A stretch of DNA of 64,000 bases. It comes from Flavobacteriales bacterium. GTDB lineage: Bacteria > Bacteroidota > Bacteroidia > Flavobacteriales_D > CAJJDF01. The notes beneath the pieces were generated by a model. The model was not told the DNA's origin, ran no database searches, and saw only the letters and a program-made list of their open reading frames with translations. Both the position numbers and the translations under genes were made by a program. This document shows, one piece after another, positions 17,860 through 27,109 of the stretch (the first letter of the stretch is position 1; every line of letters starts with the position of its first letter). Location: contig JABAYJ010000009.1 in assembly GCA_018609055.1 (NCBI GenBank), forward strand, positions 493,761-557,760, written 5' to 3'.

Positions 17860-19146
17860 ATGAGTGAAACAGCTAAATTCATTTTGAACGGAGAGACATA
17901 TGAATTCCCAGTAACTGAGGGTTCAGAAAATGAAAAAGGTATTGATATATCTAAATTAAGAGCTCAATCTGGATATGTAACTTTAGATCCAGGATACAAA
18001 AACACAGGTGCTACAGAAAGTGGTATTACGTTTTTGGATGGAGAAAAAGGAATTTTAAGTTACAGAGGATATTCAATTGAAGAATTAGCTGAAAAGTCTA
18101 CTTTTTTAGAAGTAGCTTATTTACTTATTGAAGGTGAATTACCAAATAAGACTCAATTAGAAGAATTTAACGAAAATATCAGAAAGCATACTCTAGTAGC
18201 GGAAGACATGAGAAAGTTTTACCAAGCTTTTCCTCACCATGCACACCCAATGGGAGTTCTTGGTTCTTTAGTTAACTCATTATCTTCTTTTTATCCTGAG
18301 TCTCAAGATCCTAACAGAGGAGAAGATGCTGTAGATTTAACTATTTATAGATTAATAGCAAAGATTCCTACTTTGGCTGCTTGGTCGCATAAAAATGCAC
18401 AAAGACATCCAGTAGTTTATCCTAAGAACGAATTGAACTACAGTGAGAATTTCTTGCAAATGATGTTCTCTGTTCCTTCTGAAGATTATAAAATTGGTCC
18501 AGTTGTAGCTAAAGCTTTAGATTTATTATTCATCTTACATGCTGATCACGAACAAAACTGTTCTGCATCTACAGTAAGAATTGTAGGTTCTTCTCAAGCT
18601 AACTTATATACATCAATATCTGCAGGTATTTCTGCACTTTGGGGACCACTTCATGGTGGAGCAAACCAAGCAGTTATCGAAATGTTAGAAGATATCAAAA
18701 ATGACGGTGGAGATGTAACTAAATATTTAGATAAAGCAAAAGACAAAAACGATCCATTTAGATTAATGGGGTTTGGACACAGAGTTTACAAAAACTTTGA
18801 TCCAAGAGCTCGTATTATCAAAAAGGCTTGTGATGATGTATTAGATGCTTTAGGAATTGATGATCCAGTTTTAGATATCGCTAAGAAATTAGAGACAGCT
18901 GCACTTGAAGATCCTTATTTCGTAGACAGAAAATTATATCCTAACGTAGATTTTTACTCAGGAATTATATACAGAGCAATAGGAATACCTACTGAAATGT
19001 TTACAGTAATGTTTGCTATTGGAAGATTGCCAGGTTGGATTGCACAGTGGAAAGAAATGATTGAAACTAAGCAGCCAATTGGTCGTCCAAGACAGATATA
19101 TACTGGAGCTAACGCTCGTAACTATGTTGAATTGAGCAAGAGATAA
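17860..19146 (+). CDS. gltA: Citrate synthase
   Basis: Condenses oxaloacetate with acetyl-CoA in the TCA cycle. It is a 428-residue type II enzyme. The catalytic His is in GPLHGGANQAV (about residue 265), the second His in GFGHRVYKNFDPR, and the catalytic Asp in NVDFYSGIIY. An N-terminal beta-domain (TAKFILNGETYEFPVTEGSE) is characteristic of the longer, NADH-sensitive Gram-negative form. It is monocistronic or shared with a short lipoprotein gene that begins 2 nt after its stop. It is a housekeeping gene with no anomaly. Confidence 0.97.
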   Translation: MSETAKFILNGETYEFPVTEGSENEKGIDISKLRAQSGYVTLDPGYKNTGATESGITFLDGEKGILSYRGYSIEELAEKSTFLEVAYLLIEGELPNKTQLEEFNENIRKHTLVAEDMRKFYQAFPHHAHPMGVLGSLVNSLSSFYPESQDPNRGEDAVDLTIYRLIAKIPTLAAWSHKNAQRHPVVYPKNELNYSENFLQMMFSVPSEDYKIGPVVAKALDLLFILHADHEQNCSASTVRIVGSSQANLYTSISAGISALWGPLHGGANQAVIEMLEDIKNDGGDVTKYLDKAKDKNDPFRLMGFGHRVYKNFDPRARIIKKACDDVLDALGIDDPVLDIAKKLETAALEDPYFVDRKLYPNVDFYSGIIYRAIGIPTEMFTVMFAIGRLPGWIAQWKEMIETKQPIGRPRQIYTGANARNYVELSKR

Positions 19147-19148
19147 TC

Positions 19149-19508
19149 ATGCAAAAAGTAGTATTACTTGTTGGAGTATTTCTTTTAACTATTGCTGTTT
19201 CTTGTAGCAATAGCATAAAACCAGAGACAAAAGCCACAGAGCCTATGTCAATGGAAGAAATTGTAAAAGCTCACACTCAAGAATATTGTAAATGCATGGA
19301 GCCTCTCAAGCCTTTTGTGGATAGAGTAAATCAATCACAAGATTCAATGGCTATGAATGAGTATCAAATGGCTCAACAGAGATTCAAAACTTGTTTTGAT
19401 CCAACTGGCGAAAAGAAAGCTTATAGAGATAGGTTATCGCAAGAAGATAAGAATAAACAGAAAGAATTATTCAATACCTATCGACTAGAACTTTGTCCAA
19501 ACTTTTAA
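19149..19508 (+). CDS. Small lipoprotein of unknown function
   Basis: A 119-residue protein with signal peptide and lipobox (IAVSC, Cys19). The mature part has three further Cys residues: YCKCMEPLKPF (two), and FKTCFDP. A final one lies in RLELCPNF. The mature part is helix-rich and charged. It begins 2 nt after the citrate synthase stop and probably shares its transcript, though no functional link is evident. The transcript ends at the hairpin at 19513. Confidence 0.72.
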   Translation: MQKVVLLVGVFLLTIAVSCSNSIKPETKATEPMSMEEIVKAHTQEYCKCMEPLKPFVDRVNQSQDSMAMNEYQMAQQRFKTCFDPTGEKKAYRDRLSQEDKNKQKELFNTYRLELCPNF

Positions 19509-19512
19509 AACT

Positions 19513-19547
19513 AAAAAAGACCTTCATTTCTGAAGGTCTTTTTTTTT
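19513..19547. terminator. Bidirectional terminator between the lipoprotein and thioredoxin-fold genes
   Basis: A 14-bp perfect stem (19513-19526 with 19531-19544, core AAGACCTTCA), loop TTTC, with a T run on the plus side and A-rich bases on the other. It can serve both convergent genes. Confidence 0.88.
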
Positions 19548-21000
19548 AATCATTTTTTTGTCCGGGTATAAATCTTTTTTGCTTCTTCAGCTTTTTCTTC
19601 AAGTCAAAAAATGTTTTGTCAATAGATATATAATCTCCATTTGGAGCAGGCCCATTTGCAGGGGCGCTAACAATCTTTCCTTCAGCATCTATTAATACAT
19701 ACTGTGGAGCATTAAATACTTCGTAGTTGTCTAGTAAATTAGCATCACCACCATAGTAAAGCATTGTCCAATCATAATCAGGATGAGAAGCAACAAAATT
19801 ATTGAATTTAGAAACTTTACTATCTATATTAATACTTACAAATTCTACAATATCTCCGTATTCTTCTTTCATAGATTGAAATAGCTCCATTTCAGCTTGG
19901 CTATCTTTATTCCACACTGCCCAAAAATTAATGTATACATATTTCCCTTTAAATGATTCAAGAGTTACTCGTTCACCATTTTTATCTATAAGTTCAAATG
20001 GAAATGCTTGTGTTCCTGGCTGAAGCCTAATAAGTTTGTTTGTTACGTTTGTAATTAAAGTATTTAATTCTGGAGTAGTTGTCACTGATTTTAATTCTTG
20101 CAACACATCAATCATAGCATTTGGATCGTATTGCACATCATAGAATAGGGTGTACAAGTTTTCTGCTACAACAAGTTCTCTTATAGATTGCATCTTAAAG
20201 AAATAGTCTTTATTAAGCATGGTATCCATACTCACATAACTTGGAGAAGTTGTTAGTGAGGTATTAATTGCTGTTCCAGTCTTTCCAATCTGGTTTTTAA
20301 GTGCTTTTTCATAAAAGTTCATCAAAAACTTCATCTGTACAGGATGCTGGTAATCTATCTTTCTATTAATGATGTATTTATTGTAAACACTTATTTTATT
20401 TATTTTTTGATAAGATGAAGGAGCTACGAGTTCCATATCAGCAATACTATAAGTAACATACTTCTCGAAAAAATCATTTTTAACTAATCCAAATGTATCC
20501 AACATGGCTCTTCTAAAAGTATCTAGTTTAGAGTGGAATAGCTTCGTTCCAACTTTATACCTGTTTTCAAGTAGGAATTGATCATAGTTTCTATCGAACT
20601 CCATGATATATCCATTAATATCATTGTCAGGAATTGTCTTAAAAACTAAATTCACATTGTTTCTAGTTAACTTGTAAGTTCCATCCTCAGAAATAGGAGG
20701 GAAGTAAACAGAATATTCTTGATTAGGGTCTAAATAAATGATACCTATTAAGTAATCTATTTGGATAATAGTTTGCTTAGTTTTCTTTAAGTCGATATTA
20801 AAATTGAATTTTCCTTTATCATCAATTATTGTAGAGCTAATTATTTTGAAATCTTTAGTAACATAATCAGCATACTCAACCAAGTTAGCTGTTTTACCAG
20901 CAAACGAGCTAATGGTTATTCCTTTTATCTCAGTAGCTTTTATTGATAAAAAGCAACCTATTAAAAGGAAAGTTAAGAATATGTTTTTTTGTTTCGTCAT
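19546..21000 (-). CDS. TlpA/AhpC-like thioredoxin-fold protein lacking the active-site cysteines
   Basis: A 484-residue exported protein (signal MTKQKNIFLTFLLIGCFLSI). An N-terminal domain of about 110 residues resembles the DUF4369-type beta-domain often preceding TlpA in Bacteroidota. A helical middle follows, and then a thioredoxin fold from about residue 335 (FPFELIDKNGERVTLESFKG). Where family members read WATWCxxC, this one reads FWAVWNKDS at about 357-365, so both redox cysteines are replaced by Asn and Ser. It cannot be a normal disulfide reductase and may be a binding or chaperone-like protein. The coaD stop overlaps its start by one base (TAATG). Confidence 0.82.
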   Translation of the reverse strand: MTKQKNIFLTFLLIGCFLSIKATEIKGITISSFAGKTANLVEYADYVTKDFKIISSTIIDDKGKFNFNIDLKKTKQTIIQIDYLIGIIYLDPNQEYSVYFPPISEDGTYKLTRNNVNLVFKTIPDNDINGYIMEFDRNYDQFLLENRYKVGTKLFHSKLDTFRRAMLDTFGLVKNDFFEKYVTYSIADMELVAPSSYQKINKISVYNKYIINRKIDYQHPVQMKFLMNFYEKALKNQIGKTGTAINTSLTTSPSYVSMDTMLNKDYFFKMQSIRELVVAENLYTLFYDVQYDPNAMIDVLQELKSVTTTPELNTLITNVTNKLIRLQPGTQAFPFELIDKNGERVTLESFKGKYVYINFWAVWNKDSQAEMELFQSMKEEYGDIVEFVSINIDSKVSKFNNFVASHPDYDWTMLYYGGDANLLDNYEVFNAPQYVLIDAEGKIVSAPANGPAPNGDYISIDKTFFDLKKKLKKQKRFIPGQKND

Positions 21001-21458
21001 TATTTAATGATTAGGCTATCTGGTAAAAACTGAGAGGCATCTCCGTTATTTTTTATTATATCACGAATTATAGAAGAACTTATTACTGATAGTTCGGCAG
21101 AGGTAATTAAAAACACTGTTTCTAAATCTGGTTGTAAATCTCTATTTATTTGCCCAATAGCTCTTTCGAACTCAAAATCTGCCGAAGTTCTTAGGCCTCT
21201 AAGCATAAAATTTGCTTCGCTTTTTTTACAATATTCGGTGGTTAAACCCTCATAGTTTTCCACTTTTATTCTTGGCTCATTAGCAAATGTTTGCTTTATA
21301 AAATCCATTCTCTGTTCTAACGAATACATATATTTTTTAGTGGAGTTGGTTCCAATAGCAATAATGATTTCATCAAATAACTCTAAACCACGGAGTACAA
21401 GTGCTTCGTGACCTTTGGTAATTGGATCAAATGATCCTGGAAAAATAGCTTTTTTCAT
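21000..21458 (-). CDS. coaD: Pantetheine-phosphate adenylyltransferase
   Basis: Catalyses the penultimate step of CoA synthesis, 4'-phosphopantetheine + ATP to dephospho-CoA. The nucleotidyltransferase motif TKGH is at residues 14-17 (PGSFDPITKGHEAL), and the second ATP motif ISSSIIR is at 126-132. EYCKKSEANFMLRGLRTSADFEFE is the conserved family centre. Its length of 152 residues is close to the typical 160. The 1-nt overlap with the downstream thioredoxin-fold gene (TAATG) suggests translational coupling. A promoter with both elements lies upstream at 21499-21532. Confidence 0.96.
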   Translation of the reverse strand: MKKAIFPGSFDPITKGHEALVLRGLELFDEIIIAIGTNSTKKYMYSLEQRMDFIKQTFANEPRIKVENYEGLTTEYCKKSEANFMLRGLRTSADFEFERAIGQINRDLQPDLETVFLITSAELSVISSSIIRDIIKNNGDASQFLPDSLIIK

Positions 21459-21498
21459 CAGTAAAGTTTTAACGCATTATGATATGCAATAGTCTTGC

Positions 21499-21532
21499 CA
21501 AACTTACGAAAAATAGCTCAATGGGTTTCAAA
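21499..21532 (-). promoter_or_regulatory. Promoter of coaD
   Basis: On the minus strand TTTG (21529-21532), 22 nt, then TAAGTTTG (21499-21506). The predicted leader to ATG 21458 is about 35 nt. Confidence 0.5.
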
Positions 21533-21567
21533 TCGTTTAAAATGGATTTTTTTAATATCTTAGAATC

Positions 21568-21924
21568 ATGGATTTATCGATTTTCGTCATATTTGTTGTC
21601 TTTGTAATTCTTGTGGTGTACATGCTCATTTCTTACAAACCCTTTAGAGTAGAAATAAACGAATACATGATTTCCGTTCCTAACCGCAAGATTTATTTAA
21701 AATGGAATGAAATTGAGAAAATAGCAATTACCGAAACTCAAATAGAGATAAATAATATAGAATTAGATACAGCATTTCTAAAGAGATACAGCTATGTAGT
21801 TACCCCAAAGTATGGGAAAATATTAGTATTTAATCTAAGTCAAGTAAAAACACCACATCCGACTTTGCAAATCAAAGACATAACGGAGTTATTAGAAAGG
21901 AAGAAATTAGAATACAAGATTTAA
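21568..21924 (+). CDS. Small membrane-anchored PH-like protein of unknown function
   Basis: A 118-residue protein. One N-terminal membrane helix (IFVIFVVFVILVVYMLISY, about residues 4-22) precedes a beta-rich cytoplasmic domain (FRVEINEYMISVPNRKIYLKWNEIEKIAI) like bacterial PH-like domains in small membrane proteins. Its role is unknown. The disrupted gene at 645-1051 seems to have a related architecture. It is divergent from coaD and followed after 14 nt by the GSCFA gene, which appears to have its own promoter inside this gene's end. Confidence 0.65.
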   Translation: MDLSIFVIFVVFVILVVYMLISYKPFRVEINEYMISVPNRKIYLKWNEIEKIAITETQIEINNIELDTAFLKRYSYVVTPKYGKILVFNLSQVKTPHPTLQIKDITELLERKKLEYKI

Positions 21925-21926
21925 GT

Positions 21927-21934
21927 TAACTTTG
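21927..21934 (+). promoter_or_regulatory. TAnnTTTG promoter element of the GSCFA gene
   Basis: TAACTTTG, then ATTC, then ATG 21939. It starts just after the stop of the preceding gene, and the 4-nt spacing implies a leaderless mRNA. Confidence 0.5.
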
Positions 21935-21938
21935 ATTC

Positions 21939-22889
21939 ATGAATTTCAAAACCGAAATAAAATTACCAAACTATCCATTTGCAATCTCTCATCAAGATAG
22001 TATTGTAAGTTTTGGCTCTTGTTTTTCTGAGAATATTGGTGCGAAACTAAAAGAGAATAAGTTTGATGTGAATGTAAATCCTTACGGGATTTTGTTTAAT
22101 CCTATCTCTGTAACTAAAGCTATCGAAGAATGTATTGATAACAAACAATACACAGAGTCGGATTTAAAAGAGAATAATGAAATTCACTTTAGTTTCAATC
22201 ACCACAGCAAGTTTTCGGGATTGGATAAACAACAAGTTCTCGATTCAATAAATAATAGTATTGCTAAAGCGAATTCATATTTAACCTCTGCCAAAGTACT
22301 TATAATCACTTTTGGCACTGCTTGGGTTTACCGATTAAAAGACACGAACGAAGTTGTAGCTAATTGCTATAAACTGCCTAATTCGCTTTTCGTTAAAGAA
22401 CTACTATCAGTAAATGAAATCACTGAAGAAGTATCTAAAACCATAAAAAAGCTAAAAGCAATAAATCCTTCGTTAAAAATAATTACAACAATTAGTCCAG
22501 TGCGTCATTGGAAAGATGGAGTAGTGGAGAACCAACAAAGTAAAGCCACTCTGCATTTGGCACTAAAGGAAATTAATGAATCGTTTGATGATTCTATCTA
22601 TTTCCCATCTAATGAAATAATGTTGGACGAATTAAGAGATTACCGTTTTTATGCAAATGACATGTTGCATCCTTCAGAGTTAGCAATAGATTATATCTGG
22701 GAGAAATTTACAGATTCATTTTTTTCAAAAGAAACCAAAGAATTGAACAAAAGAATAGCTCAAATAAATAGAGAGAAAAATCACAAACCCTTTAATCCTG
22801 AGAGCAAAGAGTTTATAGAGTTTTCTAAGCAATTAGAGGAAAAAGAAAACCAATTATATAGTGAGTTCCCTTGTTTAAAAGAGAGATAA
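21939..22889 (+). CDS. GSCFA domain protein
   Basis: A 316-residue soluble protein named for the motif that appears here as FGSCFSENIGAKL (residues about 26-38). Other family landmarks are NPYGILFNPISV, IITFGTAWVY and TTISPVRHWKDG, with a C-terminal DMLHPSELAIDYIW. The GSC and late HP residues sit in the order of the SGNH hydrolase Ser and Asp-His blocks, so an esterase or lipase-like activity is plausible, but I know of no proven substrate. Proteins of this family are widespread and usually single-copy in Bacteroidota. Confidence 0.88.
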   Translation: MNFKTEIKLPNYPFAISHQDSIVSFGSCFSENIGAKLKENKFDVNVNPYGILFNPISVTKAIEECIDNKQYTESDLKENNEIHFSFNHHSKFSGLDKQQVLDSINNSIAKANSYLTSAKVLIITFGTAWVYRLKDTNEVVANCYKLPNSLFVKELLSVNEITEEVSKTIKKLKAINPSLKIITTISPVRHWKDGVVENQQSKATLHLALKEINESFDDSIYFPSNEIMLDELRDYRFYANDMLHPSELAIDYIWEKFTDSFFSKETKELNKRIAQINREKNHKPFNPESKEFIEFSKQLEEKENQLYSEFPCLKER

Positions 22890-22892
22890 ACT

Positions 22893-23741
22893 CTATTTCA
22901 AATACTTCTTCAATAAATCAGAAACAGTAGTGGAATCTGTATTCGAAGCAATATCAGCTAAAGCAGATTCTTTCAATTCTACTCTCACTTTGTTTTCAAC
23001 TGCAATCAATGGCTTTTCGTCTGGTGGTTCTGGAAATAGGTTTTGTTCTTTAAATAACCTTCTTGTAACAACAGCTACTTCATGAGCTCCTTTGTAATTC
23101 TTTTTTTGCTCCAATAAATAGGACAAAGCAATCAATCCATAAGCATCATCTGGTTTCATTCCGTTCTCTTCTCTTAGCTCGTAATATCTTTTAATTAATG
23201 AGTTAGCCTCTTTATAATCTCCTTTTGCTGTAGAAACAAATGATTTATTAAAATGATCAATGGTGTACATTCCCATTGAGCCTAATTCTTTGCTAATACT
23301 CATGCTTTCGTCATAAAAGCTTTCGGCTTTATTCATATTACCAACCAATCGCCACATTTCTGCATTCATGTGAGCTCTGTACATCAGCCAACTTTTATCT
23401 CCCGATTTAGAAGATAGTTTTACTAATTCTTCGCTCAATTCAGTTAATCTAGTAGTGTCTAGTTTTCTTTGGGCATTTCTACACATAGAAGTTAAAGCTT
23501 TACCAGTTAGCGTATCGTTTTCAGTTTCTCTTCCAATAGCTAATACTTCTTGCGCAAGATTAATTGATTCCTCATCTTTTCCTTCTTTAAAAAGTTGGTA
23601 GGCTTCTTTTAGTTTTTCTTTTGGGGAAAGTTCTGGAGCTGTTTCTTGAGATTTCTGTTCGGAATTTACCTCTGGTTGTGAGTTGCAGCTTAATGCTAAT
23701 GTGCTTACTAGGATTAAAACTAATTTAGTTAGATGATTCAT
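22893..23741 (-). CDS. TPR-containing lipoprotein
   Basis: A 282-residue protein with lipobox LALSC (Cys19). After a Glu/Ser-rich linker come helix-turn-helix tetratricopeptide-like units, for example LKEAYQLFKEGKDEESINLA, AESFYDESMSISKELGS and ANSLIKRYYELREENGM, suggesting a protein-interaction scaffold on the periplasmic or outer membrane face. The partner is unknown. It is convergent with the GSCFA gene (3-nt gap) and downstream of the M19 dipeptidase on the same strand, 49 nt away. Confidence 0.75.
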   Translation of the reverse strand: MNHLTKLVLILVSTLALSCNSQPEVNSEQKSQETAPELSPKEKLKEAYQLFKEGKDEESINLAQEVLAIGRETENDTLTGKALTSMCRNAQRKLDTTRLTELSEELVKLSSKSGDKSWLMYRAHMNAEMWRLVGNMNKAESFYDESMSISKELGSMGMYTIDHFNKSFVSTAKGDYKEANSLIKRYYELREENGMKPDDAYGLIALSYLLEQKKNYKGAHEVAVVTRRLFKEQNLFPEPPDEKPLIAVENKVRVELKESALADIASNTDSTTVSDLLKKYLK

Positions 23742-23790
23742 ATTTATTACTTTAAGGATTATACTTTTTTAATTTATTCAAAACATTTCT

Positions 23791-24771
23791 TTAACTCCAA
23801 ATTCTAGTCAAAAAATCAGTGACATTTTGGTGACTGATATTGTTGCATACTTCCTCACCAAATTGCTGTTTGATAGTTTTATTAATTTGAGGATAACAAC
23901 CCGCATTTTCATGTTCTTTATAGTAATAAGGAATTCTTGATTTATCTGGATTTCCTTTTACATAAAAGAAATCAGCTCCATAACAAACAGCCTTTTGTGC
24001 TCCTAATTCAAGACCATGTGCGATATGCTCTTGAAGTACTTCAGGTTTTTCATTGTTTACAAAGGCTCTCAAAAAATTAACACCAATTAAACCTTCTCTC
24101 TGTATTATTTCTTGTGCTATTTCATTTGGTAAATTACGAGGATGATCAAAAATAGACCTGTAGTTCGAGTGACTAGCAATAATAGGAACCTTAATATTAT
24201 TTTTTGAAACATAATTCAAAATCTCATAGGCTAATGCATCACTAGTATGAGAAAAATCTATAGCAATGTTCTTGTTATCCAAATAATCGATTAGTGCTTT
24301 TCCGTCATTTTTAAGTCCGGCAGTCGAATAATTTCCTCCTCCAAATCTATTCTCTAAATGATGAGTGAAACTGATGTAAAATAATTCTCCAACATTATCA
24401 ATTATAGTCTCTAAATTCTTGAATCCTTCCTTTAGGCTCATATTTTCATCACAAAATCCAGAAGCATTTTCTACTGCGGCAAGCATTCCAACACCTTTTC
24501 CATTACCAAGGGTGCTTAAATGTTGCTTTTCAAAACGGTATAATTCATTTTCTTGAGTATTAAGATTGCGAAATATTTCACTCTGTTGCACCCCTAATTT
24601 ATGACTATTTTCTTCTGTTGGAGTGAAAATTGCCATTACTTGCAAGTCAACATTACCTTCTTTTAAATAGGGTAGAGAGCATCCAATATCTTCTTTGTTA
24701 TTAAGATCAGAAAAATGATTAGTAAGATAAATTAGTAAATCACAATGGATGTCGATAATTGGTTTTTTCAT
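23791..24771 (-). CDS. Membrane dipeptidase (renal dipeptidase) family M19 peptidase
   Basis: Zinc-dependent hydrolase of dipeptides, including those with a D-residue. The metal site is marked by IDIHCDLLIYL (HxD, residues 6-16), a Glu in AAVENASGF, His in FSHTSDALAYEIL and His in IASHSNYRSIFDHPRNLPNE, all M19 signatures. The length of 326 residues is slightly below the usual 350-400, and there is no signal peptide, so it is likely cytoplasmic. It stands upstream of the TPR lipoprotein gene and divergent from rpsA. Confidence 0.88.
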   Translation of the reverse strand: MKKPIIDIHCDLLIYLTNHFSDLNNKEDIGCSLPYLKEGNVDLQVMAIFTPTEENSHKLGVQQSEIFRNLNTQENELYRFEKQHLSTLGNGKGVGMLAAVENASGFCDENMSLKEGFKNLETIIDNVGELFYISFTHHLENRFGGGNYSTAGLKNDGKALIDYLDNKNIAIDFSHTSDALAYEILNYVSKNNIKVPIIASHSNYRSIFDHPRNLPNEIAQEIIQREGLIGVNFLRAFVNNEKPEVLQEHIAHGLELGAQKAVCYGADFFYVKGNPDKSRIPYYYKEHENAGCYPQINKTIKQQFGEEVCNNISHQNVTDFLTRIWS

Positions 24772-24922
24772 TTGGTTTTGTTAATGATTTAGTAATACTG
24801 ATTGTATATAAATTAATGACTTAACTGATTAGATAAAGTTACTATTTTCAATTAAAAAAAATAAACATTGCTTTAGTTAGATTCTTTTGAAATTAATAGC
24901 GCTAAAAAAACAATCAAATCAC

Positions 24923-24951
24923 TTGTATTTAAACAAAATTCATTACTTTTG
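24923..24951 (+). promoter_or_regulatory. Promoter of rpsA
   Basis: TTG (24923-24925), 18 nt, TACTTTTG (24944-24951): a near-consensus Bacteroidota promoter for a highly expressed gene. It leaves a leader of about 90 nt. Confidence 0.7.
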
Positions 24952-25009
24952 CAATCCGTTTAGGAAACCTAGTCAGCACAAGTAAATTTTAATTATTAAT
25001 TATAAACCC

Positions 25010-25033
25010 TCTCGCAATTGCTGAATACCGAGA
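25010..25033 (+). promoter_or_regulatory. Hairpin in the rpsA 5' leader
   Basis: TCTCG (25010-25014) and CGAGA (25029-25033) can pair, ending 15 nt before the rpsA ATG. A second small dyad, TAGG-AAA-CCTA, lies at 24961-24971. S1 commonly represses its own translation by binding its leader, so a role in autoregulation is possible; the structure is short and is not proof. Confidence 0.35.
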
Positions 25034-25048
25034 TACAAAATAAAGCAT

Positions 25049-27046
25049 ATGTCTGAAAATACAGAAGACAAAGCAGCTGATTCTACTCCAGAATCTGTTG
25101 AAAATCAAGTAGAAGCGACAAAAGTAGAAGCGACTGAAGAAGCAGCTGAAACAACTGAAGAAGTTGTAGCTGAAGAAGTAGTTGAATCGACTGAAAAGAT
25201 TGTTAAGAAAGATGTAACTACAAAAGAAGTTGTAGAAACTGAAGCTGATGATGAAATAAAAGAAATTGTTGCTGATAGAAAAGAAGAAGAAGAAAAAATT
25301 GATTTAGAAAACTTTGATTGGGATATGTACGCTTCTGGCGAAACATATACTGAAGAAGAAACTAAAGCAATTGAAGCTAAGTACGAAGGAACTCTTAAAT
25401 CAATTAAAAATAAAGAACTGGTAACAGGGAAAGTATTATCAATTGGAGAAAGAGAAGTAGTAATTAACCTAGATTACAAATCTGAAGGTGTTGTTGCTAT
25501 TAACGAATTTAGATATAATCCAGATTTAGCGATTGGTGATGAAGTTGAATTAATTGTTGAAAAACTTGAAAATAAGAAAGGACAATTAGAGGTTTCTCAC
25601 AAAATTGCAAGAATTCACAGAGCTTGGTTAAAAGTAAATGAATGTCTTGAAACTGGAGAAATTATTACTGGTAGAGTAAAATCAAGAACAAAAGGTGGAC
25701 TTATTGCTGACGTTTTTGGAATTGAAGCTTTCTTACCAGGTTCACAAATTGATGTGAAGCCAATTAGAGATTATGATGAGTTTGTAGGAAAGAACATGGA
25801 ATTCAAGGTTGTGAAAATTAACCACGAATTCAAAAATGTTGTTGTATCTCACAAAGCGCTTATCGAAGCAGAACTTGAAGAGCAGAAAAAACAAATTATG
25901 TCTGGTCTTGAAAAAGGACAGGTATTACAAGGTATCGTGAAAAACGTTACTTCTTACGGAGTATTTGTTGATCTTGGAGGTGTAGATGGATTAATCCACA
26001 TTACTGATCTTTCTTGGAAGAGAATTAAGCATCCAGAAGAGATTGTAACTCTTGATGAGAAAATCAATGTAGTTATCCTTGACTTTAATGATGACAAGAA
26101 GAGAATTGCTCTTGGATTGAAACAATTAGAGAAACACCCATGGGATTCATTAGATGAAAAAATGGCTGTAGGAGACAAAGTAAAAGGTAAAGTTGTAGTA
26201 ATGGCTGATTACGGAGCATTTGTTGAAATTGCTGACGGAGTTGAAGGTCTTATTCACGTATCTGAAATGTCTTGGTCACAACACTTGAGATCTGCACAAG
26301 ATTTCGTAAATGTAGGTGACGAAATAGAAGCACAAGTATTGACTCTTGATAGAGAGGAAAGAAAAATGTCATTAGGTGTAAAACAACTTTCTCCAGATCC
26401 ATGGGAAGGTATTGCAACTAAATATACAGTAGGATCTGAGCACAAATCAACTGTAAGAAACTTCACAAACTTTGGAGTATTTACTGAACTTGAGCCAGGA
26501 ATTGACGGATTAATTCACGTTTCTGATTTATCATGGAACAAAAAAGTGAAGCACCCATCAGAATTCTGTAATGTTGGAGATGAATTACAAGTAGTTGTAA
26601 TGGAATTAGACCAAGAGAACAGAAAACTATCATTAGGACACAAGCAACTTGAAGAGAAGCCATGGGAGCAGTTTGAATCTGTATTTGTTGAAGGATCAAC
26701 TCACCAAGGAACTGTTATTAAAGTAGAGGCTAAATCTGGAGCTGTAGTTTCATTACCTTACGGTATTGAAGGATATGCACCAGCACGTCACTTAAAGAAA
26801 GAAGATGGTGAAAGAGCTAAGTTGGATGAAGTAATGGATTTTGTAGTATTAGAATTTGATAACGCTACAGGAAAAATTATTCTTTCTCACACGAGAACTT
26901 TTGAAGAAATGCAAGAAAAAGAAGCAAAGAAAACAAAAGCGGATACAGCTAAAACAATGAAAAAGATGAATACTAAAACAGCCACTTCTACATTAGGAGA
27001 TATGGATGCTTTACAAGAACTAAAAGATAAATTAGAAGGGAAATAG
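25049..27046 (+). CDS. rpsA: 30S ribosomal protein S1
   Basis: RNA-binding ribosomal protein that helps mRNAs dock on the 30S subunit. It has 665 residues with six consecutive S1 OB-folds (from about residue 120 to 620). Clear repeats are GIVKNVTSYGVFVDLGGVDG, GKVVVMADYGAFVEIADGVE and STVRNFTNFGVFTELEPGID, each followed by LIHVSD/E. The first about 100 residues are an acidic, Glu/Val-rich extension (EEAAETTEEVVAEEVVESTE) common in Bacteroidota S1 and absent from E. coli. The C-terminus is Lys-rich. It is transcribed alone from a strong promoter to the terminator at 27072. Confidence 0.96.
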   Translation: MSENTEDKAADSTPESVENQVEATKVEATEEAAETTEEVVAEEVVESTEKIVKKDVTTKEVVETEADDEIKEIVADRKEEEEKIDLENFDWDMYASGETYTEEETKAIEAKYEGTLKSIKNKELVTGKVLSIGEREVVINLDYKSEGVVAINEFRYNPDLAIGDEVELIVEKLENKKGQLEVSHKIARIHRAWLKVNECLETGEIITGRVKSRTKGGLIADVFGIEAFLPGSQIDVKPIRDYDEFVGKNMEFKVVKINHEFKNVVVSHKALIEAELEEQKKQIMSGLEKGQVLQGIVKNVTSYGVFVDLGGVDGLIHITDLSWKRIKHPEEIVTLDEKINVVILDFNDDKKRIALGLKQLEKHPWDSLDEKMAVGDKVKGKVVVMADYGAFVEIADGVEGLIHVSEMSWSQHLRSAQDFVNVGDEIEAQVLTLDREERKMSLGVKQLSPDPWEGIATKYTVGSEHKSTVRNFTNFGVFTELEPGIDGLIHVSDLSWNKKVKHPSEFCNVGDELQVVVMELDQENRKLSLGHKQLEEKPWEQFESVFVEGSTHQGTVIKVEAKSGAVVSLPYGIEGYAPARHLKKEDGERAKLDEVMDFVVLEFDNATGKIILSHTRTFEEMQEKEAKKTKADTAKTMKKMNTKTATSTLGDMDALQELKDKLEGK

Positions 27047-27071
27047 ACTCCCAACTAATAATTGAAATACT

Positions 27072-27108
27072 AAAAACTCTCAGGATTATTCCTGAGAGTT
27101 TTTTTTTG
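27072..27108 (+). terminator. Rho-independent terminator of rpsA
   Basis: A 14-bp perfect stem (27072-27085 with 27090-27103, core ACTCTCAGGA), loop TTAT, followed by a run of T residues. Confidence 0.92.
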
Positions 27109-27109
27109 T

